From the NCBI RefSeq assembly GCF_050279675.1, contig NZ_JBNNUK010000001.1:434001-498000 (forward strand): a stretch of DNA of 64,000 bases, in the 5' to 3' direction. The notes beneath the pieces are model-generated. The model was not told where the DNA came from, searched no databases, and saw only the letters and a program-made list of their open reading frames with translations. Shown here in pieces: positions 53,591 through 63,535 of this stretch (position 1 is the first letter of the stretch; every line of letters starts with the position of its first letter). Both the position numbers and the translations under genes were made by a program. The stretch is from Viridibacillus sp050279675. GTDB taxonomy: Bacteria > Bacillota > Bacilli > Bacillales_A > Planococcaceae.

Positions 53591-55758
53591 AGAGAAAGTT
53601 TCGATTTCAATGGGGAGCCTTTCTAATGTTAATCGTTTATGGAGGGCTCTTTTTTGCTATGTTTTTCCGTATATTTATAATCCAAGCTTCTGGCCAAGTA
53701 GAGGGGCAAGCTTTGGAGGCAAAAGCGGCAGCAAAATATGAAAAATCAAAAGTAATTACAGCCAATAGAGGGAACATTCTCGATAGGCAAGGACAAGTTA
53801 TTGCAGAAGATACTATTAATTATCGCTTAGTAGCTGTAATTAGTCCTAAAGTATCTGAAGGGACTAAAACCCCTATGCACGTAAAAGATAAAGAAAAAAC
53901 TGCCAAAATATTAGCGAAATATATTCCTATGAGTGAAAAAGATATATTTGATAAATTAAATACAAAAGCGAAGAATGCGCAAGGTAATGAAATTCGTCAA
54001 GTAGAATTTGGTGCTGCAGGACGTAATATTAGCCATGACGTAATGGAAAAAATTAGTAGTGAAAAGCTACCAGGCATCATTTTCATGGAAGAAACAAAGA
54101 GATTTTATCCAAATGGAATCTTTGCATCAAACTTAGTCGGCTTAGCACAAAGTGAAACTCAGCAAGATGGACAAACTAAAAATGTTGGTAAAATGGGCTT
54201 AGAATCCATCTATGACAAAGAATTATCCGGTACTGATGGAAAGGTTCAATATAAGAGTGATGTTTGGGGGTATTTGCTACCTAATAGCGATAAGATGGTA
54301 GAACCTGCAAAAGATGGTGCAGATGTATATCTAACGATTGATAAAACCATTCAAAACTTTTTAGAAGATTCGATGTCTAAAGTTTATAAGAAATATAATC
54401 CTGATTCGATGGTAGCAGTCGTTGCCGATCCGAAGACGGGAGAAATACTTGCTGTTTCACAAAGACCTACATATAACCCACAAGATGGTACTGGACTTGA
54501 AAATAGCTGGTTAAACCAGTTGACAGAATTGACGATTGAACCGGGTTCAACAATGAAAACATTTACATTAGCAGCTGCAGTCGAAGAAGGGAAATGGTTC
54601 CCAAATGCTACATATCAGTCTGGGCAGTATACTGTGCTCGATAGTACCATTCGAGATAGTAATCAAGTTGGATGGGGAAATATTTCGTATTTAGAAGGAA
54701 TCCAACGTTCTTCAAATGTAGCTATGGCTCACTTATTAAAGTTAATGGGCGATGATACCTTTATTTCTTATATGAAAAAGTTTGGTTTCGGAGAAAAGAC
54801 GGGAATTGATTTACCAAATGAAGCAACGGGGCAAATTTTAGATAAATATCCAATTAATCGTGTAACAACAACTTATGGACAAGGATCTACTGTTACCCCT
54901 ATTCAATTAATTCAAGCTGTTACTGCCATCGCAAACGATGGTAAAATGATGCAACCGTATGTAATTGAGAAAATCGTGAATCCAAATACGAAAAAAATCG
55001 TCAAAGAGAACACCCCAACAATTAAAGGTCAGCCTATTTCTGAGAAAACGGCTAAGGAAGTTAGAGAGATTTTAGCTTCTACCATTTATTCCGAAAAAGG
55101 AACTGGTCAAAACTTTGCAAGTAAAGAATATGAAGTAGCCGGTAAAACAGGTACAGCTCAAATTCCGAAAGCATCTGGAGGATACTATTGGGGGAAAAAT
55201 GAATTCTTGTATTCATTTTTAGGTATGGCCCCTGCAGATGACCCTCAGTTAGTTATGTACATTGCTGTGGAAAAACCTAAGCTTGGACCAACAGATGTTG
55301 GCTCAGAACCAACATCAACCGTATTTAATACAGTTATGGAAAGTAGTTTAAAATACTTGAATATTAAGCCTCAACAAATTAAGAAAACAAATTCTCAAAC
55401 TATGGAGAACTTAAAAGGTCAACCAGTTGAAGAAGTTGAAAAAGAATTTGAAGAAAATGGCATAGAAACGGTTATCATAGGTAATGGCGATAAGATTATA
55501 GATCAATATCCTGCAGAAAAATCAGAAGTCTTATCTGGTGGTTTTGTATTCTTGAAGACAGAGGGGGATTCAATAGTACCTGATTTTACAGATTGGTCAC
55601 TCCGTAACGTTCTTACGTATCAAACAATGTCAGGTGCCGATATAGAAATTGATGGTGAAGGCTATGTACAGAAACAAAGTATTAAAGCTGGTACTGTACT
55701 AAATACAAACAAGAAAATTAATCTGAAAATGAAAAAACCAGAGGAACGTTACAAATAG
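53587..55758 (+). CDS. pbpB: Division-specific class B penicillin-binding protein PBP2B
   Basis: 723 aa: TM helix (about residues 11-30), PBP dimerisation domain, transpeptidase domain with SXXK in EPGSTMKTF (Ser near 322), SXN in QRSSNVAM (about 375) and KTGTAQ (about 520), then two C-terminal PASTA domains (about 605-720). Crosslinks septal peptidoglycan with FtsW. No separate terminator is seen before spoVD. Confidence 0.94.
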   Translation: MKRKFRFQWGAFLMLIVYGGLFFAMFFRIFIIQASGQVEGQALEAKAAAKYEKSKVITANRGNILDRQGQVIAEDTINYRLVAVISPKVSEGTKTPMHVKDKEKTAKILAKYIPMSEKDIFDKLNTKAKNAQGNEIRQVEFGAAGRNISHDVMEKISSEKLPGIIFMEETKRFYPNGIFASNLVGLAQSETQQDGQTKNVGKMGLESIYDKELSGTDGKVQYKSDVWGYLLPNSDKMVEPAKDGADVYLTIDKTIQNFLEDSMSKVYKKYNPDSMVAVVADPKTGEILAVSQRPTYNPQDGTGLENSWLNQLTELTIEPGSTMKTFTLAAAVEEGKWFPNATYQSGQYTVLDSTIRDSNQVGWGNISYLEGIQRSSNVAMAHLLKLMGDDTFISYMKKFGFGEKTGIDLPNEATGQILDKYPINRVTTTYGQGSTVTPIQLIQAVTAIANDGKMMQPYVIEKIVNPNTKKIVKENTPTIKGQPISEKTAKEVREILASTIYSEKGTGQNFASKEYEVAGKTGTAQIPKASGGYYWGKNEFLYSFLGMAPADDPQLVMYIAVEKPKLGPTDVGSEPTSTVFNTVMESSLKYLNIKPQQIKKTNSQTMENLKGQPVEEVEKEFEENGIETVIIGNGDKIIDQYPAEKSEVLSGGFVFLKTEGDSIVPDFTDWSLRNVLTYQTMSGADIEIDGEGYVQKQSIKAGTVLNTNKKINLKMKKPEERYK

Positions 55759-55782
55759 TTCATATGATTTCGCAAAGAATTT

Positions 55783-55811
55783 GAATAGTACGGGGAGTCA
55801 TATCATACTTT
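55783..55811 (+). promoter_or_regulatory. SigE-like promoter for spoVD
   Basis: GAATAGT (55783-55789), 14-bp spacer, CATACTTT (55804-55811): 6/7 and 7/8 matches to the SigE consensus. B. subtilis spoVD is SigE-dependent. Confidence 0.6.
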
Positions 55812-55841
55812 GTAAGAAAAAAAGGTGTGATATGTCGAACA

Positions 55842-57755
55842 ATGTGGGCCACTAAAAGTACAAAAAAAAGAATGCAGTGGATGTGGATTGTCTTTGTTGT
55901 TTTATTCCTTATGCTTATTGGGAAATTAGTACATGTACAGTTTATACAACATGATTTGTTAACAAAAAGGGCAGAAGAAAGTTGGGATCGTGAAATACCA
56001 GTTTCAAGTTTAAGAGGGAACATAGTAGATCGTAATGGTAAGCTAATCGTTGGTAACAAACTAGCCCCAACATTGTATTTTATGCCAGCTCAAAATGATA
56101 AACCTTTAGAGGCTGCAAAAGAGTTGGCATCGATATTAGGAGTAGATGAGCAAGCATTAGCAAAAAAAATGCAACAAAAAACGTCTATAGTAAAGCTTGC
56201 TCCTGAAGCTAAAAACATATCTAAAGAACTTGCCGAAAAAATACAACAAAAAAATATACCAGGAATTTACGCAGGGCTTGATTACATACGTTATTATCCG
56301 TATGATCAATTACTCTCTAGGCTAATTGGTTTCACAGGTTATGATCAGCAAGGATTAGCCGGCTTAGAGTATCAGTATAATGATTTATTGATGGGAAAAG
56401 CTTCCGCAATCCGCTTATTTACTGATGCGAAAGGTGCAGCATTGCCTCATGTCCAAGATAGTTGGAAAAAAGGTACAGACGGTGCAACAATGGAACTGAC
56501 CATTGATGTTGATGTTCAAAAGGTCGTAGAACGTGAGCTTTCTCAAGCTATGAAGAAATACGAGGCAGACCAGGCAATGGGTATTGCTATGAATCCTAAA
56601 ACTGGTGAAATATTAGCGTTAGCATCTTATCCAACATTCTCTCCTCCTTCATTTTCCAAAGTCGATTCCAAAATTTATAATAGAAACCTACCAGTGTGGA
56701 TGACCTTTGAGCCAGGTTCTACATTTAAAATCATTACATTAAGTGCTGCGTTAGAAGAACAGGTTGTTGATTTAGATAAAGATCATTTTTTTGATCCAGG
56801 CTACTCAATGGTAGAAGGTGCTCGTTTACGTTGTTGGAAGCGTTCAGGCCACGGAAGCGAAACCTTTTTAGAAGTCGTACAAAATTCTTGTAACCCAGGA
56901 TTTATAGAGCTCGGAAGAAGAGTTGGGCCAACGAAACTTCAAAAATATATACGTGATTTTGGATTTGGGCAAACAACGGGATCGAATATGGCAGGCGAAT
57001 CAAGTGGAATATTGTTCTCTGAAAAAGCATATGGTCCAGTTGAACATGCTACAACTTCTTTTGGGCAAGGGATCTCTGTCACACCAATTCAACAAGTCCA
57101 GGCAGTATCAGCAGCGATTAATGGGGGTACACTTTATCAACCCTATATAGTTAAAAATCTAATCGATTCTAATACAGGTAAGGTATTGAAAAGCTACAAG
57201 CCAGTAAAAAAACGTCAAGTGATTAAGCCTGAGACTTCTAAAAAAGTTCGTGAAGCTTTAGAATCTGTTGTTGCTTTAGGTTCTGGTAGAAATGCGTTCA
57301 GAGATCACCTACGTATAGGTGGTAAGACTGGAACGGCTCAAAAAGTTGAAGATGGACGGTATAAGGATGGCGAGTATATTGTATCCTTTATCGGCTTCGC
57401 ACCAGCGGATGATCCAGAAATCGTTGTTTATGTTGCAATAGATAATCCTAAGAACGTTACGCAATTTGGTGGTGTTATTGTGGCACCAATTGTGGGGCAG
57501 ATCATTGAGGATGTTCATGATAAAGTTGGTATTACAGAACGTAAGGGACAATTAGAAAAGTTATATAAATGGGGGGATGTCGAGAAAGTGCGCGTACCTA
57601 ATTTGGTCGGTCAGACAAAAGAAGATATAGCAAAATTACAATATCCGTTTCGTTTAGAATGGCATGGAAATGGCTCCAAAATTGCCTCTCAACTGCCAAA
57701 AGCAGATGCACAAATCGGACTAGATGGCATAATTCACGTTTATTTAGAAAAATAG
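55842..57755 (+). CDS. spoVD: Sporulation-specific class B PBP SpoVD
   Basis: 637 aa. TM helix near residues 13-32, PBP dimerisation domain, transpeptidase with EPGSTFKI (Ser about 292), QNSCNPG (about 350) and KTGTAQK (about 494), then a single PASTA domain (about 580-637). It makes spore cortex peptidoglycan with SpoVE. Start uncertain: ATG 55842 (AAAGGTG about 14 nt upstream) or GTG 55827, which overlaps that SD. One PASTA repeat, dcw position and the SigE-like promoter all favour SpoVD. murE, which normally follows, is absent. Confidence 0.9.
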   Translation: MWATKSTKKRMQWMWIVFVVLFLMLIGKLVHVQFIQHDLLTKRAEESWDREIPVSSLRGNIVDRNGKLIVGNKLAPTLYFMPAQNDKPLEAAKELASILGVDEQALAKKMQQKTSIVKLAPEAKNISKELAEKIQQKNIPGIYAGLDYIRYYPYDQLLSRLIGFTGYDQQGLAGLEYQYNDLLMGKASAIRLFTDAKGAALPHVQDSWKKGTDGATMELTIDVDVQKVVERELSQAMKKYEADQAMGIAMNPKTGEILALASYPTFSPPSFSKVDSKIYNRNLPVWMTFEPGSTFKIITLSAALEEQVVDLDKDHFFDPGYSMVEGARLRCWKRSGHGSETFLEVVQNSCNPGFIELGRRVGPTKLQKYIRDFGFGQTTGSNMAGESSGILFSEKAYGPVEHATTSFGQGISVTPIQQVQAVSAAINGGTLYQPYIVKNLIDSNTGKVLKSYKPVKKRQVIKPETSKKVREALESVVALGSGRNAFRDHLRIGGKTGTAQKVEDGRYKDGEYIVSFIGFAPADDPEIVVYVAIDNPKNVTQFGGVIVAPIVGQIIEDVHDKVGITERKGQLEKLYKWGDVEKVRVPNLVGQTKEDIAKLQYPFRLEWHGNGSKIASQLPKADAQIGLDGIIHVYLEK

Positions 57756-57833
57756 CGTGTATTAGTCTTTAAAAATAGAATTGAAACTACTATGATAGTA
57801 CATGTACTAAAGAAGGTTAGAAGGAGAATTTTC

Positions 57834-58808
57834 ATGACAATTGCAACAACTTTAATTGTTTTGGCCACTTCATTCGTCTTAACGGCAATTACAGCACCAG
57901 CTGTTATTCCGTTATTACGCCGAATGAAATTTGGTCAAAGTATTCGAGAAGAAGGACCAAAATCACATCAGAAAAAAGCGGGAACTCCAACTATGGGTGG
58001 CGTAATATTTTTATTCTCTATTATCGCTACTACAATTGTATTAGGTTATCTAAATGATGCCTTTACTTCACAATCCGTTGTATTAATTCTCGTCTTATTC
58101 GGCTTTGGTTTAATCGGCTTTTTAGACGATGGTCTTAAAATTATTTTCAAGCGTAATTTGGGATTAACATCCCTCCAAAAGTTAATCGGACAAATTATTA
58201 TTTCGATTGCTGCCTATTTCTTATTAGGTCTAGGCGTTTTCCATAATACAATTCAGATACCACTTACTGATTTCGCATTTAACCTAGGTGGATTTTATGT
58301 TTTATTCTTAATCTTTTGGTTAGTAGGTTTCTCTAATGCTGTCAACTTAACAGATGGGTTAGATGGGCTTGTATCGGGTACAGCTTCCATTGCTTTTACT
58401 GCATTTGGTGTGCTAGCGCTTGTAAACGATCAAGTTGATATCGCGATATTTGCATTTGCTGTAACAGGTGCTTTACTTGGTTTCTTAATATTCAATGCCA
58501 ATCCAGCAAAAGTATTTATGGGAGATACGGGTTCACTTGCTTTAGGTGGAGCACTTGCGATGCTTTCAGTATTAGTTGGGCATGAAGTGTTATTATTATT
58601 GATTGGTATTATCTTTGTCGCTGAAACACTATCTGTTATTTTACAAGTAGCAAGCTTCAAATTAACAGGTAAACGAATTTTTAAAATGAGTCCACTACAT
58701 CACCATTTTGAGTTATCAGGCTGGTCTGAATGGCGTATTGTTCTAACATTCTGGTTGACAGCAGTAGTTGCAGCGTTGATCGCAGTGGTTCCGGAGGTCT
58801 TGAAATGA
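57834..58808 (+). CDS. mraY: Phospho-N-acetylmuramoyl-pentapeptide transferase MraY
   Basis: 324 aa, ten TM helices; transfers phospho-MurNAc-pentapeptide to undecaprenyl phosphate (lipid I). Signatures SHQKKAGTPTMGGVIF (about residues 43-58), NAVNLTDGLDGL (about 170-181), GDTGSLALGGALA and PLHHHFELSGW. ATG 57834 follows AGAAGGAGAA. Overlaps murD (AATGA). Confidence 0.95.
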   Translation: MTIATTLIVLATSFVLTAITAPAVIPLLRRMKFGQSIREEGPKSHQKKAGTPTMGGVIFLFSIIATTIVLGYLNDAFTSQSVVLILVLFGFGLIGFLDDGLKIIFKRNLGLTSLQKLIGQIIISIAAYFLLGLGVFHNTIQIPLTDFAFNLGGFYVLFLIFWLVGFSNAVNLTDGLDGLVSGTASIAFTAFGVLALVNDQVDIAIFAFAVTGALLGFLIFNANPAKVFMGDTGSLALGGALAMLSVLVGHEVLLLLIGIIFVAETLSVILQVASFKLTGKRIFKMSPLHHHFELSGWSEWRIVLTFWLTAVVAALIAVVPEVLK

Positions 58809-60154
58809 AAAGCGTAAATGGGATGGAACATAAAAAAGTACTTGTACTAGGATTAGCGAAAAGTGGTGTCGCAGCTGCGGAATTACTGCATAAAATGGGC
58901 GCTTTCGTTACTGTAAATGATGCTAAACCTTTTGAAGAGAACATTGATGCACAACGTCTGTTACAACAAGGAATTACAGTGATTTGTGGCCGTCATCCAG
59001 AAGATTTACTAGATGAAGGTTTCGAATTAGTTGTGAAAAACCCTGGGATTCCTTATACAAACATTCTAGTAGCAGATGCTGTAAAACGAGGTATTCCAAT
59101 TTGGACTGAGATAGAGCTCGCTTACTTAATTAGCGAGGCTCCTATGATTGGTATTACGGGTTCAAATGGTAAAACAACAACGACCACCTTGCTTTACCAT
59201 ATTTTAAATCAAGGTGGTTTAAATCCTCTCATTGCTGGAAATATAGGTACAGTAGCATGTTCAGTCACTGAACATGCTACAACAGATAATGTAGTCGTTA
59301 CAGAATTATCTTCATTCCAATTAATGGGTACTGAACAATTTAAGCCGAAAATTGCGATTTGGACGAATTTATACGAAGCGCATATTGACTATCACGGTTC
59401 AATGGAAGAATACAGTAATGCTAAATTTGCTGTCACACGCAACCAGGATGCATTAGATTATTTAATCTATAACGCAGATCAAGAAGTAGTTGTAAGTTAT
59501 GCAAATAAATCACATGCACATAAAGTTCCATTCACAACAAAAGGTATTAATTATCTAGGAATAAGTGCAGATGATGACATGATTTATTGGTTAGGTAAAC
59601 CATTTATCAAACGAAGCATTATAGCTCTTCCTGGACAACATAATTTAGAGAATGTTTTAGTAGCAGTTGCTGCAGCGATAATTATGGATTGTCCAAAAGA
59701 TAAGATTGAGCATGTCTTATCATCATTTACGGGTGTTAAGCATCGTACACAATTTGTTCGAGAATGGCAAAGTCGTAAAATCTTCAATGATTCTAAAGCA
59801 ACTAATACATTAGCTACTCGCAGTGCGCTAGCAGCCTTTAAACAGCCGATTGTTTTACTTGCAGGTGGCTTAGATCGAGGGCACTCATTCGAAGAACTAC
59901 GTCCACATATGGGGAATGTTCACGCGGTTGTCGTATCTGGGGAAACAGCTAAGCGATTTGCTGAATTCGCAGAATCATGTGGTGTTGAAAAAATAGCATA
60001 TGCTGATGATATGGAATCAGGTGTTAAACAAGCAGCAGATTTATCAAATGAAGGAGATGTCATCTTATTATCTCCTGCATGCGCAAGCTGGGATCAATAC
60101 CCAACTTTCGAGGTGCGTGGTGATAAGTTCATCGAAGCTGCAATGAAGTTGTAA
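58805..60154 (+). CDS. murD: UDP-N-acetylmuramoylalanine-D-glutamate ligase MurD
   Basis: 449 aa; adds D-Glu to UDP-MurNAc-L-Ala. N-terminal Rossmann part VLVLGLAKSGVAAAELLHKM, P-loop GITGSNGKTTTTTLL (about residues 115-129), FNDSKATNT and SPACASWDQYPTFEVRG at the C-terminus. ATG 58805 lies in the mraY stop region behind CGGAGG; the frame to 58730 is a mraY shadow. Confidence 0.95.
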   Translation: MKSVNGMEHKKVLVLGLAKSGVAAAELLHKMGAFVTVNDAKPFEENIDAQRLLQQGITVICGRHPEDLLDEGFELVVKNPGIPYTNILVADAVKRGIPIWTEIELAYLISEAPMIGITGSNGKTTTTTLLYHILNQGGLNPLIAGNIGTVACSVTEHATTDNVVVTELSSFQLMGTEQFKPKIAIWTNLYEAHIDYHGSMEEYSNAKFAVTRNQDALDYLIYNADQEVVVSYANKSHAHKVPFTTKGINYLGISADDDMIYWLGKPFIKRSIIALPGQHNLENVLVAVAAAIIMDCPKDKIEHVLSSFTGVKHRTQFVREWQSRKIFNDSKATNTLATRSALAAFKQPIVLLAGGLDRGHSFEELRPHMGNVHAVVVSGETAKRFAEFAESCGVEKIAYADDMESGVKQAADLSNEGDVILLSPACASWDQYPTFEVRGDKFIEAAMKL

Positions 60155-60185
60155 GGAAATTCGAACAACAGGAAGGATGCCATAG

Positions 60186-61262
60186 CTGAATCAACGTGAA
60201 CGCACACTTTTTATGGGTGCAATCATTTTCTTGACATTGATAGGCATTGTTTTCGTCTATTCTGCAGGGACGTATTGGGGCAAGGTACACTATGGTAATA
60301 CTGCCCCTTTTCTTTTTAAGCAACTAATTTATTTAGGTGTGGCAGTCGCAGCATTTTATGTTGTTTCCAATAGTTCCCTTCTAAGAATGGAAAAAAGTTG
60401 GACAATACTGTACATATTTTCACTCTTACTTTTAATAGCGGTATTAATTCCTGGAATAGGCGCCGTGCGAAATGGCTCTCAAAGCTGGATTGCTTTCGGG
60501 CCCCTTAGTATTCAGCCCGCTGAATTTGCTAAGATTGCATTGCTTGTAAAATTAAGCTTTGTATTAGCACGTAAGAAAAGTACGGAAAGAACCATTCAAT
60601 TAAGTCACTTTGTTTTGATTTTATTGCCAGCAGCTCTTATAATGCTACAACCTGATTTTGGTTCTGCGTTTATTTTACTCGTATCATCTTTTGCATTACT
60701 TTTTATAGCTGGTTATCCAATTCGTTTTTACGTTTTTCTAATGATGATTGGTATAAGTGGTTTAGTGGGTTTGATAATGGCGGCTCCGTATCGATTAAAG
60801 CGTATAGAGGCGTTTTTGGATCCTTGGTCTGACCCTTTAGGTAGTGGCTTCCAAGCAATCCAATCCTTACTTGCAATTGGGCCAGCTGGTTTGTTTGGAC
60901 ATGGTTTTGGTAACAGTCGGCAAAAGTATCTTTACTTACCCGAACCACAAAATGATTTTATCTTTTCCATCATTGCTGAGGAAACAGGCTTTATAGGCGC
61001 AGCATTGATCGTGATAACCTTTGCGGTGGCTTTATACTCCGGTTATGCTTTGGCAGTCAGAACGCAGCAATTAAGCTATTATTACAGTGTTGCAGCATTG
61101 ATTAGTATGCTAGGTTTTCAAGCGTTTTTGAATATTGGAGTTGTTACAGGCTTACTACCTGTCACAGGAGTTACTTTGCCTTTTATAAGTTATGGTGGTT
61201 CATCCCTAATGTCCGCTTGGCTTATAGTCGGTGTAATTTGGAATTTTACAAAAAGAGTTTAA
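60186..61262 (+). CDS. spoVE: SEDS glycosyltransferase, SpoVE type, probable CTG start
   Basis: 358 aa if started at CTG 60186, which lies 8 nt after GGAAGGA (60171-60177) and directly after an in-frame TAG. The first ATG in frame (60213) has no SD and would remove nine residues including NQRERTLF before TM1. SEDS signatures: IVFVYSAG, QPAEFAKIALLVKL (about residues 107-120), YLYLPEPQNDFIFSIIAEE (about 243-261) and GVTLPFISYGGSSL (about 327-340). The dcw position between murD and divIB equals spoVE; it probably pairs with SpoVD. ftsW is separate at 13.1 kb. Confidence 0.85.
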   Translation: MNQRERTLFMGAIIFLTLIGIVFVYSAGTYWGKVHYGNTAPFLFKQLIYLGVAVAAFYVVSNSSLLRMEKSWTILYIFSLLLLIAVLIPGIGAVRNGSQSWIAFGPLSIQPAEFAKIALLVKLSFVLARKKSTERTIQLSHFVLILLPAALIMLQPDFGSAFILLVSSFALLFIAGYPIRFYVFLMMIGISGLVGLIMAAPYRLKRIEAFLDPWSDPLGSGFQAIQSLLAIGPAGLFGHGFGNSRQKYLYLPEPQNDFIFSIIAEETGFIGAALIVITFAVALYSGYALAVRTQQLSYYYSVAALISMLGFQAFLNIGVVTGLLPVTGVTLPFISYGGSSLMSAWLIVGVIWNFTKRV

Positions 61263-61286
61263 ATAAAAGAGGAAGGAGTGCACAGT

Positions 61287-62081
61287 ATGGAGAAAATTAT
61301 AGATATAGAAGAACGTATTCCGACGCTTCGTGAACGTCGTAAAAAACGGACGAATCAGCGGTTTACAATATTGCTAGCCATTTTCGGCATTATCTTACTG
61401 GCACTTCTTTATTTTCAATCATCATTAAGTCATATAGGGGAAATTAAAGTAATTGGTGGTCAATTAAAAAAGGCAGAATACTACACAAAACATAGCAATA
61501 TCCGTGTAGGAGATTCTTTGTGGGGGTTTAAGCCAAAAAAAATTGAAGAGACCCTTCAAAAAAAAGATTGGGTCGAGAGTGTATCAGTTGAACGTAATTG
61601 GTTAAACACTGTGACTATAAAAGTAAAAGAGTACGATAAAAAAGCTTTTATTAAGAATGGTGGTCAATATAATCTAGTGTTGCAAAATGGTGTAATTTAC
61701 AGCTTAGATGAAATACCACGTGATTTGAATTTGCCCATCTTGGTTGGTTTTAAAGAAGATGCCTTATTACTTAAGATGATTAAACAGTTGGACAAGGTCG
61801 ATCCAGAACTAATGACTTTAATTTCTCAAGTAAATGCTGTTCCAACAAAATCCAATCCTTATGCGGTACGTTTATTTATGAATGATGGTTTTGAAGTTCG
61901 TGCAACTATTCCGACATTGGCTGAAAAATTGAAGTATTATCCATCTATCATTTCGCAAGTCAAAAAAGGTGAAAAAGGGGTTATTGACTTAGAAGTAGGT
62001 TCATTCTATCGCTCGTATTCGAGTGAATATGGTAAACCAACTTCAAAGGAGGAAGTAAATGACCAAACAACCGGCCAATAA
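61287..62081 (+). CDS. divIB: Cell division protein DivIB/FtsQ
   Basis: 264 aa, bitopic: basic cytoplasmic N-terminus (RIPTLRERRKKRTNQRF), TM helix at about residues 27-46, POTRA domain (HIGEIKVIGGQLKKAEYYTK and onward) and FtsQ-type beta domain ending near 245. ATG 61287 follows GAGGAAGGAG at 9 nt; GTG 61278 is too close. murG and murB, which precede divIB in B. subtilis, are missing. Overlaps the next gene by 23 bp. Confidence 0.9.
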   Translation: MEKIIDIEERIPTLRERRKKRTNQRFTILLAIFGIILLALLYFQSSLSHIGEIKVIGGQLKKAEYYTKHSNIRVGDSLWGFKPKKIEETLQKKDWVESVSVERNWLNTVTIKVKEYDKKAFIKNGGQYNLVLQNGVIYSLDEIPRDLNLPILVGFKEDALLLKMIKQLDKVDPELMTLISQVNAVPTKSNPYAVRLFMNDGFEVRATIPTLAEKLKYYPSIISQVKKGEKGVIDLEVGSFYRSYSSEYGKPTSKEEVNDQTTGQ

Positions 62082-62787
62082 AAAACGTCATTCATTTAAA
62101 CATCAATTTGCCTTTTTAGTAGTTTCGATTGCACTGGGCTTTCTTTTCGCGTATGCCTATAATATGGCAAAGTCAAAAGGTACCACGATGACTGAAACAA
62201 ACTCTTCTGATTTTGAAAAAAAAGAACAATTACGTGAAGGTTTAATTGCTCAACAAGAACGTAATAAAGAACTTGAAGAAGAAAAATTAATTTTACAACA
62301 AAAAATAAAGGATTATGAACAAGACTTTTCGGGTAGTAAAGAGGGATATAAAGATTTAGTGAAGCAGGCTGATGATCTTCGCCTTTTACTTGGTAAAATA
62401 CCTGGACGAGGATCAGGTGTTACAGTGACGCTACAAGATGCTGAATATGATCCAAAATCGGTTAACCCGAATGACTATATAGTTCATGAAAGTCACGTAT
62501 TCAAAGTATTAAATGAATTAAAGATTTCTGGAGCTCAAGCGATAGCCATTAATGGTCATCGATTAAAAGCTAATTCTTATATTAAATGTAATGGTCCAGT
62601 AATCACGATTGATGATGACCAATTCCCAGCGCCATTTGTCATTGAAGCAGTAGGTGACCCAAATGTATTGTCTGCAGGTTTAACACTAGCTGGTGGCGTT
62701 TTTGACCAACTCATTGATGATAATATTATTGTGACGATAGATGGTAGTAAGCAGCTCGTCATGCCTGCTGTCCAAGGAAATTCTTAA
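62059..62787 (+). CDS. ylxW: DUF881 family protein YlxW
   Basis: 242 aa: N-terminal TM helix (about residues 17-36), coiled coil (about 50-92), then the DUF881 globular domain (DDLRLLLGKIPGRGSGVTVT, LNELKISGAQAIAINGHRL). Probably an extracytoplasmic envelope protein of unknown function. ATG 62059 follows AAAGGAGGA and lies within the divIB end. Confidence 0.87.
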   Translation: MTKQPANKKRHSFKHQFAFLVVSIALGFLFAYAYNMAKSKGTTMTETNSSDFEKKEQLREGLIAQQERNKELEEEKLILQQKIKDYEQDFSGSKEGYKDLVKQADDLRLLLGKIPGRGSGVTVTLQDAEYDPKSVNPNDYIVHESHVFKVLNELKISGAQAIAINGHRLKANSYIKCNGPVITIDDDQFPAPFVIEAVGDPNVLSAGLTLAGGVFDQLIDDNIIVTIDGSKQLVMPAVQGNS

Positions 62788-62812
62788 TGTCCTAAGGTAA
62801 GGAGGCGATAGA

Positions 62813-63532
62813 TTGAAGCGTAAAATGCATACACCGTTCATCATCGTATTATTCATCATTGGATTTATGTTAGCGATGCAGTATAACACAGTGAAAAATC
62901 CACAACAACGTGATACACGTGATTTATGGGATATTCGTCGGGAACTATCACTAGAAAAGCAGCGTCATTCAGAACTGTTAGCTAACATTCAGCTATTAAA
63001 TTCCACGATTAGTAAATATGAGAATATGGATAAAGATAGTCCAGATCGCATATTGAGGGAAACAGTTCAAGGGTTGAAACAAGAAGCGGGATTAACAGAA
63101 ATAAAATCTCCGGGTTTAGTACTTAGAGTTGATGTTTCGCCTGAGGCAAAGGTATTAGGACAAGCAGTACCTAATATCTCGCCAGATTTATTAGTAAAGC
63201 TTGTCAATGATATTAATCGTTTTAAGGGCAATGCAGTTGTGATTGATGGTAAGAGAATCGTTCAAACGACAGCTATTCGTGATATTAATGGACAAACAAC
63301 AGTTAATAGTTTGGCTGTTCGAACACCACCATTTATGATAACTATTGGTACAAGTACATTAGCGGATGCTAATAAGCTAGCAAGTTATTTGGAATCTTCA
63401 TCCATTGCAGATGATTTTTATCTTGATAATTTAACTTTATCAATTGGACAACCACAAAAAGAGGTAACTTTAAATGGATTTGATCGATCTTTTCATAATA
63501 AATTTTTATCAGAAACGACAAAGGGGGAATAG
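62813..63532 (+). CDS. ylxX: DUF881 family protein YlxX
   Basis: A 239-aa second DUF881 paralogue: TM helix (about residues 7-22), coiled coil (about 40-65) and DUF881 domain (LTEIKSPGLVLRVDVSPEAK, LVNDINRFKGNAVVIDGKRI). A TTG start follows GTAAGGAGGCG. Tandem with YlxW as in B. subtilis; function unknown. Confidence 0.87.
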   Translation: MKRKMHTPFIIVLFIIGFMLAMQYNTVKNPQQRDTRDLWDIRRELSLEKQRHSELLANIQLLNSTISKYENMDKDSPDRILRETVQGLKQEAGLTEIKSPGLVLRVDVSPEAKVLGQAVPNISPDLLVKLVNDINRFKGNAVVIDGKRIVQTTAIRDINGQTTVNSLAVRTPPFMITIGTSTLADANKLASYLESSSIADDFYLDNLTLSIGQPQKEVTLNGFDRSFHNKFLSETTKGE

Positions 63533-63535
63533 AAT

